NCBI GenBank assembly: GCA_945867725.1
Contig: CAMBJI010000002.1
Span: forward strand, 1 to 25,702
From: Bordetella parapertussis
GTDB lineage: Bacteria; Pseudomonadota; Gammaproteobacteria; Burkholderiales; Burkholderiaceae_D
Direction of reading: 5' to 3'
Length of the DNA: 25,702 nucleotides
Shown: in pieces, positions 1 through 6,584 of the stretch
Numbering within the stretch: position 1 is the first letter of the stretch
Layout: the number at the start of each line of letters is the position of its first letter
Translations under genes and position numbers: made by a program
Notes under the pieces: model-generated
Told to the model about the DNA's origin: nothing
Database searches by the model: none
What the model saw: only the letters and a program-made list of their open reading frames with translations

Positions 1-498
1 TACATTGGGTTGTTTGCCGTCACCTCGGGGATAGGCATTGAAAAGCATGAGAAGCGTTTTGAAGACGCCAATGATGATTATTCATCCATCATGCTCAAGG
101 CATTGGCGGATCGCTTTGCCGAAGCCTGTGCCGAGTACCTGCATGAGCGGGTTCGTAAGGAGTTGTGGGCCTATGCGAGTGATGAGCATCTGGAGCTAGG
201 GGCGTTGATTGCCGAGGCTTATCAGGGTATCCGGCCAGCGCCCGGTTATCCTGCTTGTCCCGAGCACACCGTTAAGGCGGATATGTTCCGTATTCTCGAG
301 GCCGAAGACATTGGCATGACCCTGACAGAATCGTTTGCTATGTTCCCCGGCGCGGCGGTCTCAGGTTTTTATTTTGCGCATCCGGAGTCCAAGTACTTCA
401 CGGTCGGAAAAATCGGCGAAGATCAGTTGCGCGACATGGCCCAAAGACGCAAGGTATCCGTCGAGCAGTTGCAGAGTTGGCTAGCGCCGAATCTCTGA
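1..498 (+). CDS. metH: Methionine synthase, cobalamin-dependent, C-terminal part (5' truncated by window edge)
   Basis: This is the last 165 residues of a protein that enters from the left edge; the frame is open from base 1. The fragment matches the AdoMet-binding reactivation domain at the C-terminus of B12-dependent methionine synthase, including the hallmark [12 protein letters not shown] segment that binds S-adenosylmethionine and the preceding [20 protein letters not shown] helix. In the family this domain donates a methyl group from SAM to re-methylate cob(II)alamin after oxidative inactivation; the full enzyme transfers methyl from methyl-tetrahydrofolate to homocysteine in the cytoplasm. 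The fragment ends normally (LAPNL, then TGA) and a hairpin terminator follows. The substrate, folate and B12-binding domains are outside the window, so only the C-terminal identity is seen directly. It fits with the SAM-controlled metX-metW genes found 20 kb away. Confidence 0.95.
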   Translation, partial: YIGLFAVTSGIGIEKHEKRFEDANDDYSSIMLKALADRFAEACAEYLHERVRKELWAYASDEHLELGALIAEAYQGIRPAPGYPACPEHTVKADMFRILEAEDIGMTLTESFAMFPGAAVSGFYFAHPESKYFTVGKIGEDQLRDMAQRRKVSVEQLQSWLAPNL

Positions 499-546
499 TT
501 TGTGGTGTGAAGTTTTCGGCGCTTTTAAGGTCGGGCTCAAGGTCGA

Positions 547-588
547 GCTCAGGGTCGTCGAGCAGTTCTTCAGACGACTGAGCTTTTT
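547..588 (+). terminator. Intrinsic terminator after metH
   Basis: A stem forms between GCTCAG(GG)TCGTC at 547-559 and GACGACTGAGC at 573-583, with a two-base GG bulge and a 13-base loop, followed directly by TTTTT at 584-588. It reads in the metH direction. The T-tract overlaps the stop codon of the convergent glutamine amidotransferase gene. No A-rich tract lies on the other side, so it probably works in one direction only. Confidence 0.75.
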
Positions 589-1360
589 ATGCCTGCGGCA
601 GAGGCGCGCCATCCACAAAAACTTTCAACTCATTAGCTTCAAATGCTTGCCAAGTTTCGTTGGTGGTCAGTGGCTCGGTCACAATGAGCGCCACGCGATC
701 ATTGGGTGTTGTGACCTCAGAAAAATCTACTGACAAATCCTGATCCGATAATCTGGCTTGCGTAAAAGGGTATTGCCGGACGAGGTAGTGCAAGCGTGTT
801 GAACAGTGTGCAAACAGCGCAGAGCCATCCGAGAGCATCATATTGAATACCCCATGGTTCGCGATGTCCTTCGTGAGTTCGTCGATGGCTGTACGCAGCG
901 TCGACATCGTTGGCAAGCTGTCACCGAAGCGCTCATGCAGCGATTGCAGTAGATAACAAAACGCCTGCTCGCTATCGGTGGTTCCTACCGGACGGAAAGC
1001 ACCCGTTAACTTCGGCGAAAAATTTTTCAGATCGCCGTTGTGGGCAAAAACCCAGTATCGGCCCCACAGCTCGCGGATGAAGGGGTGACAATTCTCCAGA
1101 GCGACAGGTCCTTGGGTGGCTTTACGGATATGCGAGATGACGTTTTTTGATTTGATCGGATAGCGCTTGATCAACTCGGCCACAGGCGAGGCAGTCGCCG
1201 ACTCATGATCGACAAACAGTCTTACGCCTGCACCTTCGAAGAAGGCAATACCCCAGCCGTCTTTGTGTTCATCGGTTTGGCCGCCGCGCGTTGCAAAGCC
1301 GGTAAAGCTGAACACAATGTCGGTCGGCACATTGCAATTCATGCCCAATAGCTGGCACAT
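587..1360 (-). CDS. Class II glutamine amidotransferase (YafJ-like)
   Basis: The 257-residue protein starts MCQLLGMNCN, so Cys2 becomes the N-terminal nucleophile after Met removal, as in Ntn-type glutamine amidotransferases. Further family signatures are DGWGIAFFEG, SHIRKATQGPVALENCHPF and the FAHNGDLKNF segment, which line the glutamine pocket. Length is close to that of E. coli YafJ. The enzyme should hydrolyse glutamine to release ammonia, but no synthase domain is fused and the acceptor substrate of this subfamily is not known, so the biological product cannot be named. It lies 39 bases downstream of the TrmB-like gene on the same strand and may be co-transcribed with it. No good Shine-Dalgarno sequence precedes the ATG; the leader is T-rich. 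The stop codon overlaps the metH terminator. Confidence 0.88.
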   Translation of the reverse strand: MCQLLGMNCNVPTDIVFSFTGFATRGGQTDEHKDGWGIAFFEGAGVRLFVDHESATASPVAELIKRYPIKSKNVISHIRKATQGPVALENCHPFIRELWGRYWVFAHNGDLKNFSPKLTGAFRPVGTTDSEQAFCYLLQSLHERFGDSLPTMSTLRTAIDELTKDIANHGVFNMMLSDGSALFAHCSTRLHYLVRQYPFTQARLSDQDLSVDFSEVTTPNDRVALIVTEPLTTNETWQAFEANELKVFVDGAPLPQA

Positions 1361-1399
1361 GGGAGTTAAAAAAAGAAGTAAGTAGTGCGAACAACGGTA

Positions 1400-2110
1400 T
1401 CACGAATTCATCAATATCTCCGCAAGACCTGGGCTTTGCGGCAGTTCGGCACAGCATCGCCAGAGTGCGTGACCTGAGCTTGCATATTTGGCCTCAAAAG
1501 GTGTGAGGGCTTCCGCAGGTACGCTGTCATGCATCTCGGTGTGCACAGCAATGCCACTCAGTTGACGCAGCGATAACGCGAATTCATCGATGTAAGTTTT
1601 CCAGTTACTGCGGCATTCGATACGACCACCCAGCGCCACCACCACGGGGAAAATCGCATGTCCATGCCACCGTCTTCCGAGCTGCGATTTCTTGGGCCAG
1701 GGGTTCGGATATAAGAGATAGTGCTGTTGCGGGTAGATGTCCTCGGCGAGCATCAGCCGCCAGTAATCAACGAGGTCGGCGCGCACCGTGATGAAATTTT
1801 CCGGCGGGTCTACTGGCCATCGGACGTCGCGTCCCAGTCGGTCCGCCGACTGATCGACACCAATGATGAAACTGTCGGGAAAAGCTTGTGCGAGCTTGCG
1901 GGTGGATAGACCAACGCCACACCCAGCATCCAGTATCAGTGGCGTGTCGCCGCGCGATTTCCAGGCAGCGATACTGGTGGTAAATGCTTCAAGATTGACT
2001 GCGGAAACAGGCTTGCGGAAAGCAGTCGCTGCGTGTTTTGCAACGACCGCCTCCAGCTGATCATGTACGCTGGATTGATTGCTTTGAACGGGTCGAGAAT
2101 TGGCATGCAT
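1400..2110 (-). CDS. TrmB-like SAM-dependent methyltransferase
   Basis: The product is 236 residues. A SAM-binding motif I is visible as LILDAGCGVGLS (around residues 58-69), followed by an acidic motif (IIGVDQSADRL), and the TrmB-type catalytic/tRNA-contact region is recognisable as YPNPWPKKSQLGRRWHGHAIF. This is the hallmark of the tRNA (guanine-N7) methyltransferase superfamily. The glycine loop and the poorly conserved C-terminus differ from the housekeeping TrmB of this class as I know it, so I read it as a TrmB-like paralogue; activity on tRNA G46 is possible but not shown. The ATG at 2110 is the earliest start in frame, with an in-frame stop upstream, and has no Shine-Dalgarno sequence. 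A promoter-like pair ends only about ten bases before it. The glutamine amidotransferase follows 39 bases downstream. Confidence 0.75.
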   Translation of the reverse strand: MHANSRPVQSNQSSVHDQLEAVVAKHAATAFRKPVSAVNLEAFTTSIAAWKSRGDTPLILDAGCGVGLSTRKLAQAFPDSFIIGVDQSADRLGRDVRWPVDPPENFITVRADLVDYWRLMLAEDIYPQQHYLLYPNPWPKKSQLGRRWHGHAIFPVVVALGGRIECRSNWKTYIDEFALSLRQLSGIAVHTEMHDSVPAEALTPFEAKYASSGHALWRCCAELPQSPGLAEILMNS

Positions 2111-2118
2111 GCAAGGAG

Positions 2119-2147
2119 AGAATACACCCCGTTCTGCAGACAGTCAG
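2119..2147 (-). promoter_or_regulatory. Candidate sigma-70 promoter of the TrmB-like gene
   Basis: On the minus strand, CTGACT (2147-2142) and TATTCT (2124-2119) are separated by exactly 17 bases; each matches four of six consensus positions. Transcription would start near 2112, only two or three bases before the ATG at 2110, predicting a nearly leaderless mRNA. This fits the missing ribosome binding site but rests on a moderate match only. Confidence 0.4.
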
Positions 2148-2166
2148 GCTGGCGTAAATGATGCGC

Positions 2167-2424
2167 CTAGTGAAGCACGACCGGTTGTCCCATTAGCGAC
2201 CCATAGCCGCTAAGGAATTCGTCTACGTCCTCAACACTGGGTTCGCTGGCGATCAGCTCGCGGACATGCTGACGGAAGGCTTCGGCCAGTGGTCCGGCGA
2301 TGAACGTTTCGCGCCGCGCAGGTTTGTCTAGTATTTCGTAGCCACCGAAACGCATGGTTTCCATGCCAGCTTGTGCGCCGAATTCAACGACGCTGTAATG
2401 CTCACTGTTGTAGATCAGGTTCAT
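2167..2424 (-). CDS. DUF3567 family protein
   Basis: An 85-residue protein beginning MNLIYNSEHYSVVEFG, which matches the start of the betaproteobacterial DUF3567 family (short proteins opening with a YNS...Y.VVEF pattern and carrying an EILDK...E.F..G motif). The function of the family is unknown. I chose the ATG at 2424 because AAGGAG lies seven bases upstream and because family members start here. A longer reading from 2553 would overlap the stop of the upstream gene as ATGA, but it adds 43 residues with no family support. The gene is the last of the ntrX-side cluster on the minus strand, 125 bases after the CobW-like gene. No transmembrane segment or signal peptide is visible; the protein should be cytoplasmic. 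Confidence 0.85.
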   Translation of the reverse strand: MNLIYNSEHYSVVEFGAQAGMETMRFGGYEILDKPARRETFIAGPLAEAFRQHVRELIASEPSVEDVDEFLSGYGSLMGQPVVLH

Positions 2425-2549
2425 GTGTGCTCCTTGATTTGGTACACCGAAGATCAATTTTCCTGTCCTTCTAGATGGTGCTGCGAAGCGATTTTTCAAT
2501 AGCAGCCTGTCGCAAATCTCATGCCCACTGCCTGCAATGATGAACAGCA

Positions 2550-2912
2550 TCAATGACTGCAGTCGATTTCGGCGCCCAATAACAATCTTTCCTGGTACTG
2601 ATCTTCTTGCAAAAATTCACGAATGGCCGGCAGATGCGATGCATCGGCGATACCAAGATAAATCTGCTGAGGCGCCTGCCGCAGCATGCGATTGAGCATG
2701 ACCCGTACGGTCAGATTGCCATGGCAGCATGGACACCCCGGCGCAATCCGTTGCAATTGCAACTGACTCGTCGCCGCCAGATCTTCCAGCAAGCCAGTGC
2801 CATCGGGCAGACCTTCGATGATCACGCCCACGCTAGTCTGCGACGCAACGGATGCGATGGCCTTTTCTCTGTCGCTCGCCGTGCCACCGTAGACCAGCGT
2901 CATTAGTGTCAT
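2550..2912 (-). CDS. Small CobW-like cysteine-motif protein, P-loop absent
   Basis: A 120-residue protein with the motif APGCPCCHGNL near residues 58-68. It resembles the GCxCC metal-binding loop of the CobW/P47K G3E GTPase family, and the surrounding layout (LVYGGTAS at the N-terminus, a conserved aspartate in IADASHLPAIREF) recalls that fold. The Walker A lysine motif (GxxxxGKT/S) expected at the N-terminus is missing: the equivalent loop reads YGGTASDREKA. The C-terminal CobW domain is absent too. It is therefore best described as a truncated, probably non-GTPase relative that may bind zinc or another metal through its cysteines. Its ATG overlaps the ntrX stop (ATGA at 2912-2909), so translation is likely coupled to the response regulator. 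A second possible start lies at 2903. Confidence 0.7.
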   Translation of the reverse strand: MTLMTLVYGGTASDREKAIASVASQTSVGVIIEGLPDGTGLLEDLAATSQLQLQRIAPGCPCCHGNLTVRVMLNRMLRQAPQQIYLGIADASHLPAIREFLQEDQYQERLLLGAEIDCSH

Positions 2913-3631
2913 TCGCTGACTTTTTTAGGGCCCTTGCTTGACTCGACACCGAGTTGCTTGAGCTTGCGGTAGAGGTGTGTACGCTCAAGGCCTGTGCGTT
3001 CGGCGACTCGGGTCATGCTGCCTCCCTCGCGCACCAGATGATGCTCGAAATAAGCGCGCTCAAAGGCATCACGCGCTTCTCGCAGAGGCAATTCAAAAGA
3101 CACACGGAAATCATTTTCTGAGGCGCCAAATGAGGTAGCTTGCAAGGCGCCATTGAAACTTTTCCCATTGCCATTGAGCGTATGCGTGACTGGCGTGAGG
3201 TCCATTTTTTCCTGCAATCCCATACCGCGCATGCTTTGAGAAATGAGACTGCCGCGCGCTTGATCCGAGCCACGCGAAAGACCTTGCTGCACGGTTTTGA
3301 GAAGTTTTTGCAGGGAGATGGGTTTTTCCAGGAAATTCATCGCACCGATGCGTGTAGCCTCGACGGCCGTATCAATGGTGGCGTGCCCGGACATCATGAT
3401 GACGGGCATAGTCAGCAAGCCATCGCGTTGCCACTCCTTGAGAAGGGTTACGCCATCGATATCGGGCATCCAGATATCTAGCAGCACCAGATCGGGCGCG
3501 CCTGAGAGGCGTATCTCGCGCGCATGATTGGCATCTTCGGCCGTCGTGACCACATGTCCTTCATCGCCCAGAATCTCGGATAAGAGCTCCCGGATACCCA
3601 TTTCATCGTCAACTACCAAAATATTTGCCAT
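2909..3631 (-). CDS. ntrX: Response regulator NtrX-like, receiver plus Fis-type DNA-binding domain, no AAA+ domain
   Basis: The 240-residue product begins MANILVVDDE. Receiver-domain residues are in place: acidic pair Asp8/Asp9, phospho-acceptor Asp52 (LVLLDIWMPD), Ser81 (MMSGHA) and Lys103 (EKPIS). A linker of roughly 60 residues leads to a C-terminal helix-turn-helix of the NtrC/Fis type (LPLREARDAFERAYFE, then MTRVAERTGLERTHLYRKLK). The central AAA+ ATPase domain that contacts sigma-54 in classical NtrX/NtrC is absent, so this protein cannot itself open a sigma-54 promoter. It is the predicted partner of the adjacent kinase NtrY. The start is set by AAGG about nine bases before the ATG; upstream in-frame codons are not family-like. 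A near-consensus promoter precedes it, and its stop overlaps the CobW-like gene. Confidence 0.9.
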   Translation of the reverse strand: MANILVVDDEMGIRELLSEILGDEGHVVTTAEDANHAREIRLSGAPDLVLLDIWMPDIDGVTLLKEWQRDGLLTMPVIMMSGHATIDTAVEATRIGAMNFLEKPISLQKLLKTVQQGLSRGSDQARGSLISQSMRGMGLQEKMDLTPVTHTLNGNGKSFNGALQATSFGASENDFRVSFELPLREARDAFERAYFEHHLVREGGSMTRVAERTGLERTHLYRKLKQLGVESSKGPKKVSE

Positions 3632-3675
3632 CTGCCTGCCTTTTCGTATCAATGCAAGGGAGTCGCCGCACAGAA

Positions 3676-3704
3676 ATTGTATTTTTTGCAACAACTAATG
3701 TCAA
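3676..3704 (-). promoter_or_regulatory. Strong sigma-70-type promoter in front of ntrX
   Basis: On the minus strand TTGACA (3704-3699, a perfect -35) is followed after exactly 17 bases by TACAAT (3681-3676, five of six matches to the -10). The predicted start near 3669 leaves a leader of about 38 bases before the ntrX ATG at 3631. The element lies between the ntrY stop and ntrX, with its -35 just beyond the ntrY stop codon, so ntrX and the following small genes can be expressed without ntrY. Confidence 0.75.
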
Positions 3705-3708
3705 ACAG

Positions 3709-5967
3709 TTAAATATTCGGCCCTGCAAGCTTGCGCAGCAAGACCAGTACTTTGGCGCCCGGCCCGTCCTTTCGGTTTTGCAGCTCAATCGTTCCGCCGT
3801 GCTCCTCGATAATTTTCTTAACCACCGGCAACCCTAGCCCGGTGCCACGCCGCTTCGAGGTGGCATAGGGCTCGAACGCACGGGCCAGCATGCGCGGGTC
3901 GAAGCCCGAGCCGTTGTCGGCGATAGTCAGGCGGACGGCGGTTCGGGTACTGCCTTCCGCTTCAGCGTAGTGCACGGCCTCCGTGGTGATGTCGATGCGC
4001 ACACTGCGTGGGCTGTCATCGCCTTCGGATGTCGCGTCCTGCGCGTTCTGGAGTAGGTTGTGTACCACTTGTCTCAATTGAGTTGCATCCCCGAGGATGC
4101 GCGGTAGATTTTCAGACAGCTGCGCTCGTATCGAACGAAGGTCCTTGCTGTCGGGATAAAGTTCAAGGATTTCGTCAATCAGCCCATTGAGATCCAGTGG
4201 CTGTAACTGGGGTGGCGGTGTCTTCGCATAATCCCGAAAATTGTCCACCATTTGTTGCATGGCCAACACTTGATTGACGATGGTATTAGTACCTCGTTCA
4301 AGCAAAGCGCTGTCGTTTATATCCAGTTTGGGCTGCAACTTCATCATCAAGCGCTCGGCGGATAACTGTATCGGCGTCAGCGGATTCTTGATTTCATGCG
4401 CGAGACGACGGGCCACTTCCGCCCAGGCAATGGAGCGCTGTCCTGAAATCAGATCGGAGATATCGTCAAACACCACCACATAACCTGAGCCCGATCCGAC
4501 GGGTAGCCGACCACCGCGCGCCAACAGCGTGATATCGCCGTCGCCCTCTTCGCCAATCATGCGGCGCGGTATCTCGATTTGTTGTTGCCAGTACTGGGCT
4601 GCAGGCTCGACGTTTTCGCCCGCCGCTTGGGCATTTTGGTTTGAGAACGCATCAATGACTGGTTGGCTGAAGGCAACGACACTGCCGATTGAGGCAAAGA
4701 CGTGGCCCTGAAATGGCACCAGATCCTGATGCAGAATGCGGTTCGCTGAGGCATTGAAGGTAACGAGTCTGAGCTGCTCATCGAGCACCATCACGCCAGC
4801 CGACATATTTGCCAGCACAGACTCAAGATAAGCCTTGGCGTCTTCTAGTGCCTGCCGGTTACCTTCAACGGCAGCGCGCGCGTCTGCCAGCTGCATGGTC
4901 ATCGTATTGAATGATTGCGTCAGCGTGCCCAACTCGTCGGAGGTCGCCACAATCGGACGCGGAGACAGATTGCCTTCGGCCACAGCCTTCGTACCCTCAG
5001 CCAGTAGCAGCAGTGGCTCGGCGAGATCGGTGGCGAGCAGGAAGGCGCTGACCATGGCGGCGAATACAGCGAGCAGCAAAACCAGCGTGAGCGTGATCAG
5101 ATAAAAGCGACGAAGCCCATCTCTCGCGAGCGCGCGTTCCTGGTATCCGCTATAAGCATCGCGTAGCGCTTCCGCATTCGCCGCCAATTGTTCTTGCACG
5201 GGTTGCAAGACTTGTAGATAGCGCATCCCGCTGCCGAGCGAGGTGAGTGAACCGTCACCCAGAATGGCCACAACGACACGTAACCTGAAATCACCGGCTG
5301 TGGTTGGGTCAGAGCCAGATTCACCTTCGATGATGCCGAAACCGTCGAAGGTTTTTGCGCGTGTGATCATGGCCTGCGTAGGAAGTTCGGGCGCCAGCCG
5401 CGTGAGCTTGCCCCCTGCGGCGGCGATCAGACGACCATTTTCTGAAACCACCAGCACATCTTGTAGTTGCTCCCGTTCAGCAATTTTCGCTAGTTGCGAC
5501 GTCAGCGTCGCATCAGACATATCGGTCAACTCTGAAGCTACGCGGCGCGAGCGAGCGCGAAGATCTGCCAGCGAGGCCTCGAGCGCACCACGACCGAGTT
5601 TCACACCGGATTCCAGCGCTGATTCCACCTCAACATTGAACCAGGACTCAATGGAGCGCGAGACGAACTGGACCGACACCATGTAAATAATGATGCCCGG
5701 TACGATACCCATCACCGTAAAGAGCAGCACCAGCCGAGTCATCAGCTTCGATCCGAAGCGCCCGCGACGATAGCGGCTATAGAGCCGAGCCAGCAGGAAA
5801 GACACCAGCACGAACAGGGCTGTGCCTACGGCGAGATTCGCACCGAAAATCCACGAGTAATAGTCTTCAAAAAGCTGCGCATTTTCGCTGGCGGCGGCCA
5901 GTAGATAGAGCAGCACACCCACGGTGATCGCCGCAGCGAATAGTACGTAGCGAAGTGCGCGCTTCAC
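3709..5967 (-). CDS. ntrY: Nitrogen-regulation-type sensor histidine kinase NtrY
   Basis: This 752-residue membrane kinase is the predicted sensor for NtrX. Three hydrophobic segments near residues 7-26, 39-60 and 77-98 precede an extracytoplasmic region (about 100-288) and a fourth segment (about 289-313). A HAMP-like linker, a PAS-like domain (about 375-490) and the kinase core follow. The H-box reads RRLAHEIKNPLTP with phospho-acceptor His524; the N-box is NLLQNAQDA, and the ATP lid shows ADNGSGFDP and TGLGLPVVKKI. I chose the GTG at 5967, which overlaps the DUF4390 stop as GTGA with GAGGG just upstream; betaproteobacterial NtrY proteins as I know them begin with the same basic residues and hydrophobic helix. 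An ATG at 6018 would extend the protein into the upstream gene. The signal sensed is not evident. Confidence 0.93.
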   Translation of the reverse strand: MKRALRYVLFAAAITVGVLLYLLAAASENAQLFEDYYSWIFGANLAVGTALFVLVSFLLARLYSRYRRGRFGSKLMTRLVLLFTVMGIVPGIIIYMVSVQFVSRSIESWFNVEVESALESGVKLGRGALEASLADLRARSRRVASELTDMSDATLTSQLAKIAEREQLQDVLVVSENGRLIAAAGGKLTRLAPELPTQAMITRAKTFDGFGIIEGESGSDPTTAGDFRLRVVVAILGDGSLTSLGSGMRYLQVLQPVQEQLAANAEALRDAYSGYQERALARDGLRRFYLITLTLVLLLAVFAAMVSAFLLATDLAEPLLLLAEGTKAVAEGNLSPRPIVATSDELGTLTQSFNTMTMQLADARAAVEGNRQALEDAKAYLESVLANMSAGVMVLDEQLRLVTFNASANRILHQDLVPFQGHVFASIGSVVAFSQPVIDAFSNQNAQAAGENVEPAAQYWQQQIEIPRRMIGEEGDGDITLLARGGRLPVGSGSGYVVVFDDISDLISGQRSIAWAEVARRLAHEIKNPLTPIQLSAERLMMKLQPKLDINDSALLERGTNTIVNQVLAMQQMVDNFRDYAKTPPPQLQPLDLNGLIDEILELYPDSKDLRSIRAQLSENLPRILGDATQLRQVVHNLLQNAQDATSEGDDSPRSVRIDITTEAVHYAEAEGSTRTAVRLTIADNGSGFDPRMLARAFEPYATSKRRGTGLGLPVVKKIIEEHGGTIELQNRKDGPGAKVLVLLRKLAGPNI

Positions 5968-6584
5968 TTGCCCTCGGCCTTGTAGTTGAAATTCGACCAG
6001 CCTGAAGCAAGCCGCCATTCATCGTTGCTCATCGCACTGACCTGAATGGGCTTGGGAAGTTGGCTGACATCGAGTCCGAGCTGAACTGATACCGTGTAGG
6101 CAGCATCGCGTGTAAGCGCATTGCTATCAGCAATCACCCAACGACCGGGTCTGCGCAGCAAAGCCAGCATGTCATCCAGACGCGAGAAATTACGATGCAA
6201 ATTGCCATCGATGGAAACCCGGTAGCGCTCGGTCAGTAAATTGTAGGAAAGCCTGAAGGTGCGGGTCGATTTGATGGCCACTTCATCAAACCAGTACCAG
6301 CGTGGTCGTGATACCTGAACCTGCAGCGTGAAATACAGCGGTACGCCGCGCTTCAGCGCTTCTTCGAGTGTGCGTGAAAGTTCAACCGAAAAGCTCGATG
6401 CGAGGCGATAGCCTTCATCGCTGGCCTCAACATTCGCTTCGACAAGCTCAATGCCTTCGCCCGCCAGCGCTGTCGGTGGGGACAACAAAACCAGCAAGGC
6501 CAGCAAAAAGCTTATGAGGAGTCGATGAATCACACAGGCAGGCGGCGCGATGCGCCAAGGAAAAATTTGGTGAGATGGTATCAA
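5964..6584 (-). CDS. DUF4390 secreted protein
   Basis: The protein has a hydrophobic N-terminal signal (LLISFLLALLVLLSPPTALA) followed by a mature part with the DUF4390 pattern: L...F.VELSRTLEEAL.RGVPLYF, RPRWYWFDE and RTFRLSYN.LTERYRV. The family is typical of betaproteobacteria, predicted periplasmic, and its function is unknown. The gene is embedded between rsmB and ntrY, overlapping the first by four bases (TTGA) and the second by four (GTGA). The position suggests translational coupling and a possible link to the NtrY periplasmic domain, which is inference. The start is uncertain: TTG at 6584 is used here; GTG at 6533 would leave a shorter, more conventional signal peptide. Neither has a strong ribosome binding site. 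Confidence 0.82.
   Translation of the reverse strand: MIPSHQIFPWRIAPPACVIHRLLISFLLALLVLLSPPTALAGEGIELVEANVEASDEGYRLASSFSVELSRTLEEALKRGVPLYFTLQVQVSRPRWYWFDEVAIKSTRTFRLSYNLLTERYRVSIDGNLHRNFSRLDDMLALLRRPGRWVIADSNALTRDAAYTVSVQLGLDVSQLPKPIQVSAMSNDEWRLASGWSNFNYKAEGK

Noticed and set aside
500-733. Small plus-strand open frame just after metH
   Set aside because: It runs through the terminator and into the antisense of the amidotransferase gene, with no ribosome site or family pattern.
2425-2553. N-terminal extension of the DUF3567 gene starting with an ATGA overlap
   Set aside because: The extension is not like the family, while the ATG at 2424 has a strong AAGGAG and starts the conserved domain.
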